In this document: in pieces, positions 15,331-16,063 of the stretch
Layout of the letters: each line of letters starts with the position of its first letter
Position numbering within the stretch: position 1 is the stretch's first letter
NCBI GenBank assembly: GCA_025927515.1
Contig: JAICLG010000028.1
Coordinates: forward strand, 1 to 16,063
Length of the DNA stretch: 16,063 nucleotides
Direction of reading: 5' to 3'
DNA from: Hyphomicrobium sp.
GTDB taxonomy: Bacteria > Pseudomonadota > Alphaproteobacteria > Rhizobiales > Hyphomicrobiaceae
Position numbers and translations under genes: made by a program
The notes under the pieces: model-generated
Told to the model about the DNA's origin: nothing
Database searches by the model: none
What the model saw: only the letters and a program-made list of their open reading frames with translations

Positions 15331-15657
15331 TCAGTGCCGTCGCCGATCTGTAACGGTCATGTTGTCGAGGCCGTTCGGTGGGCCCGAGATCGGATTGCCG
15401 TCTGCGTCCTGAGCCAGATTGCCCTCTGCGTCATAGCCAGAGCTAAAATTGCCGGCTTTGCCAAAAGAGGTCCCGTTTCCTGCGCCGGTCCAGTTGAAGG
15501 TGAGTCCGTCGGCATTCGCATGGTTCGGACCGGTCATGAGCGCCGCCGCCGCCACCCCGAGGAACAAGAGAGAATGAAAGCGTCTCCAGCCGAACCCGGA
15601 AAGCAAATAACGGTTTCCACAACCATTGGTTGTAAATTCGAACTTAGAGTTTTTCAT
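15331..15657 (-). pseudogene. Broken 5' end of an autotransporter- or adhesin-like gene
   Basis: The 108-codon frame encodes an extended signal peptide (basic start, then SLLFLGVAAAALMTGPNHANA, ending near residue 49) and a short mature part: DGLTFNWTGAGNGTSFGKAG, later GPPNGLDNMTV. The W-x-G-x-G-x-G-T-S pattern, followed by an aspartate-rich loop and a D-N-x-T-V strand, is how the passenger of many autotransporter adhesins begins; those run for hundreds to thousands of residues. This one stops after DRRRH. Shifting frame near 15348 gives IGDGTEIHALEGVWNLQF, a natural-looking continuation, until a stop at 15291. So at least one frameshift and a later loss of the rest are likely. A GGAGG lies about 15 bases before the ATG. 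A short real secreted protein is the alternative. Confidence 0.6.
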
Positions 15658-15964
15658 AGGACCTGATTCCCTCCTCCCGCGAATCGCGTCGATATGAGAG
15701 AATAGCTGGCAATTTGCTTTGCATTACAATTGGTAAATACAAAACCGGGAACGTTACAGGCAGCTTTCTGAGCGGCACTACGATTCCCGTTATCGTTGAG
15801 CTCCTGGAGATACTATCCTATCTGAACCTCACGCTTCGGTTGCGGTGTGTCGCTGTCTGGCCCAGGTGGCGCTGCGCGATCTTCGCCCCTAGCATTCGAG
15901 CTAGACCGGATCTGCTATGCGCCTAAAAGCGGATGTGAGCTGCCTGTGGCGGTGAGGGACGAAG
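15658..15964. other. Intergenic region near the right edge
   Basis: About 300 bases without a gene I can support. A 70-codon plus-strand frame (15714-15926) has no ribosome site and no recognisable pattern. The promoter of the broken adhesin gene should lie here, but I see no clear -35/-10 pair. Confidence 0.4.
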
Positions 15965-16063
15965 CTATTCGGCGTAAGCAACCCAGCCTCTGATACTCAG
16001 TCCTACATAGAATAGGCTGGCATTCGAAAACCCGGCAGGACGGAGCATCGCCACGTCTTCTTC
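15965..16063 (-). CDS. C-terminus of a probable SAM-dependent methyltransferase, partial
   Basis: Only the last 32 codons are in the window; the frame is open to the right edge and ends with TAG at 15965-15967. The peptide EDVAMLRPAGFSNASLFYVG, followed by RGWVAYAE, matches the end of class I methyltransferases, where an AGF turn leads into the last two beta strands (xxLFYxGLxxxGWVA). The substrate cannot be told. The evidence is short, so another protein type remains possible. Confidence 0.6.
   Translation of the reverse strand, partial: EEDVAMLRPAGFSNASLFYVGLSIRGWVAYAE

Overview
The window is a chromosomal stretch of fairly high GC content. It most probably comes from an alphaproteobacterium, likely of the order Hyphomicrobiales. 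This rests on the gene families (DUF1345, FixH-like plus CusBA, Rdx/SelW-like, hybrid kinase plus LuxR regulator) and on codon use; there is no rRNA or marker gene here to fix the genus. I see no CRISPR array, tRNA, intact insertion sequence or prophage.

Left part (1-6350), signal transduction. A multi-PAS sensor protein runs off the left edge on the minus strand, preceded by a DUF1345 membrane protein. A structured 290-base gap follows, with a possible small RNA or leader on the minus strand ending in a terminator. Then come a plus-strand single-domain response regulator, a minus-strand LuxR-type response regulator, and a 780-residue hybrid histidine kinase. The kinase and the LuxR regulator form a two-gene operon, kinase first. 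Divergent from the kinase is a small protein that looks like only the DNA-binding half of a Crp/Fnr regulator; an 18-base dyad in the gap between them is a candidate operator.

Middle part (6430-9350). A strong hairpin terminates transcription from both sides. To its right are three minus-strand genes: a Tat-exported metallo-beta-lactamase-fold hydrolase, a DoxX-family membrane protein, and a small Rdx/SelW-like thioredoxin-fold protein with CxxC. Then about 700 bases hold no gene I can support, only inverted repeats.

Right part (9350-14816), a plus-strand copper/silver efflux operon. It encodes a small exported Cys/Met/His-rich protein, a FixH/YtkA-like exported protein, the periplasmic adaptor CusB and the RND pump CusA. 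The last three genes are joined by ATGA overlaps. CusA keeps the three methionines that bind Cu(I)/Ag(I) in Escherichia coli CusA. No outer-membrane channel (CusC/TolC type) is encoded in the operon, so the pump must borrow one from elsewhere or the operon has lost it.

Far right (14817-16063). This is gene-poor and looks eroded. It holds the broken 5' end of an autotransporter- or adhesin-like gene on the minus strand and, at the edge, the last 32 codons of a probable methyltransferase. I found no clearly new multi-gene system. The observations most worth pursuing are the structured RNA at 2087-2164, the start-codon hairpin at 2205-2249, the solo Crp-type DNA-binding protein with its nearby dyad, and the Cys-rich leader protein of the copper operon.
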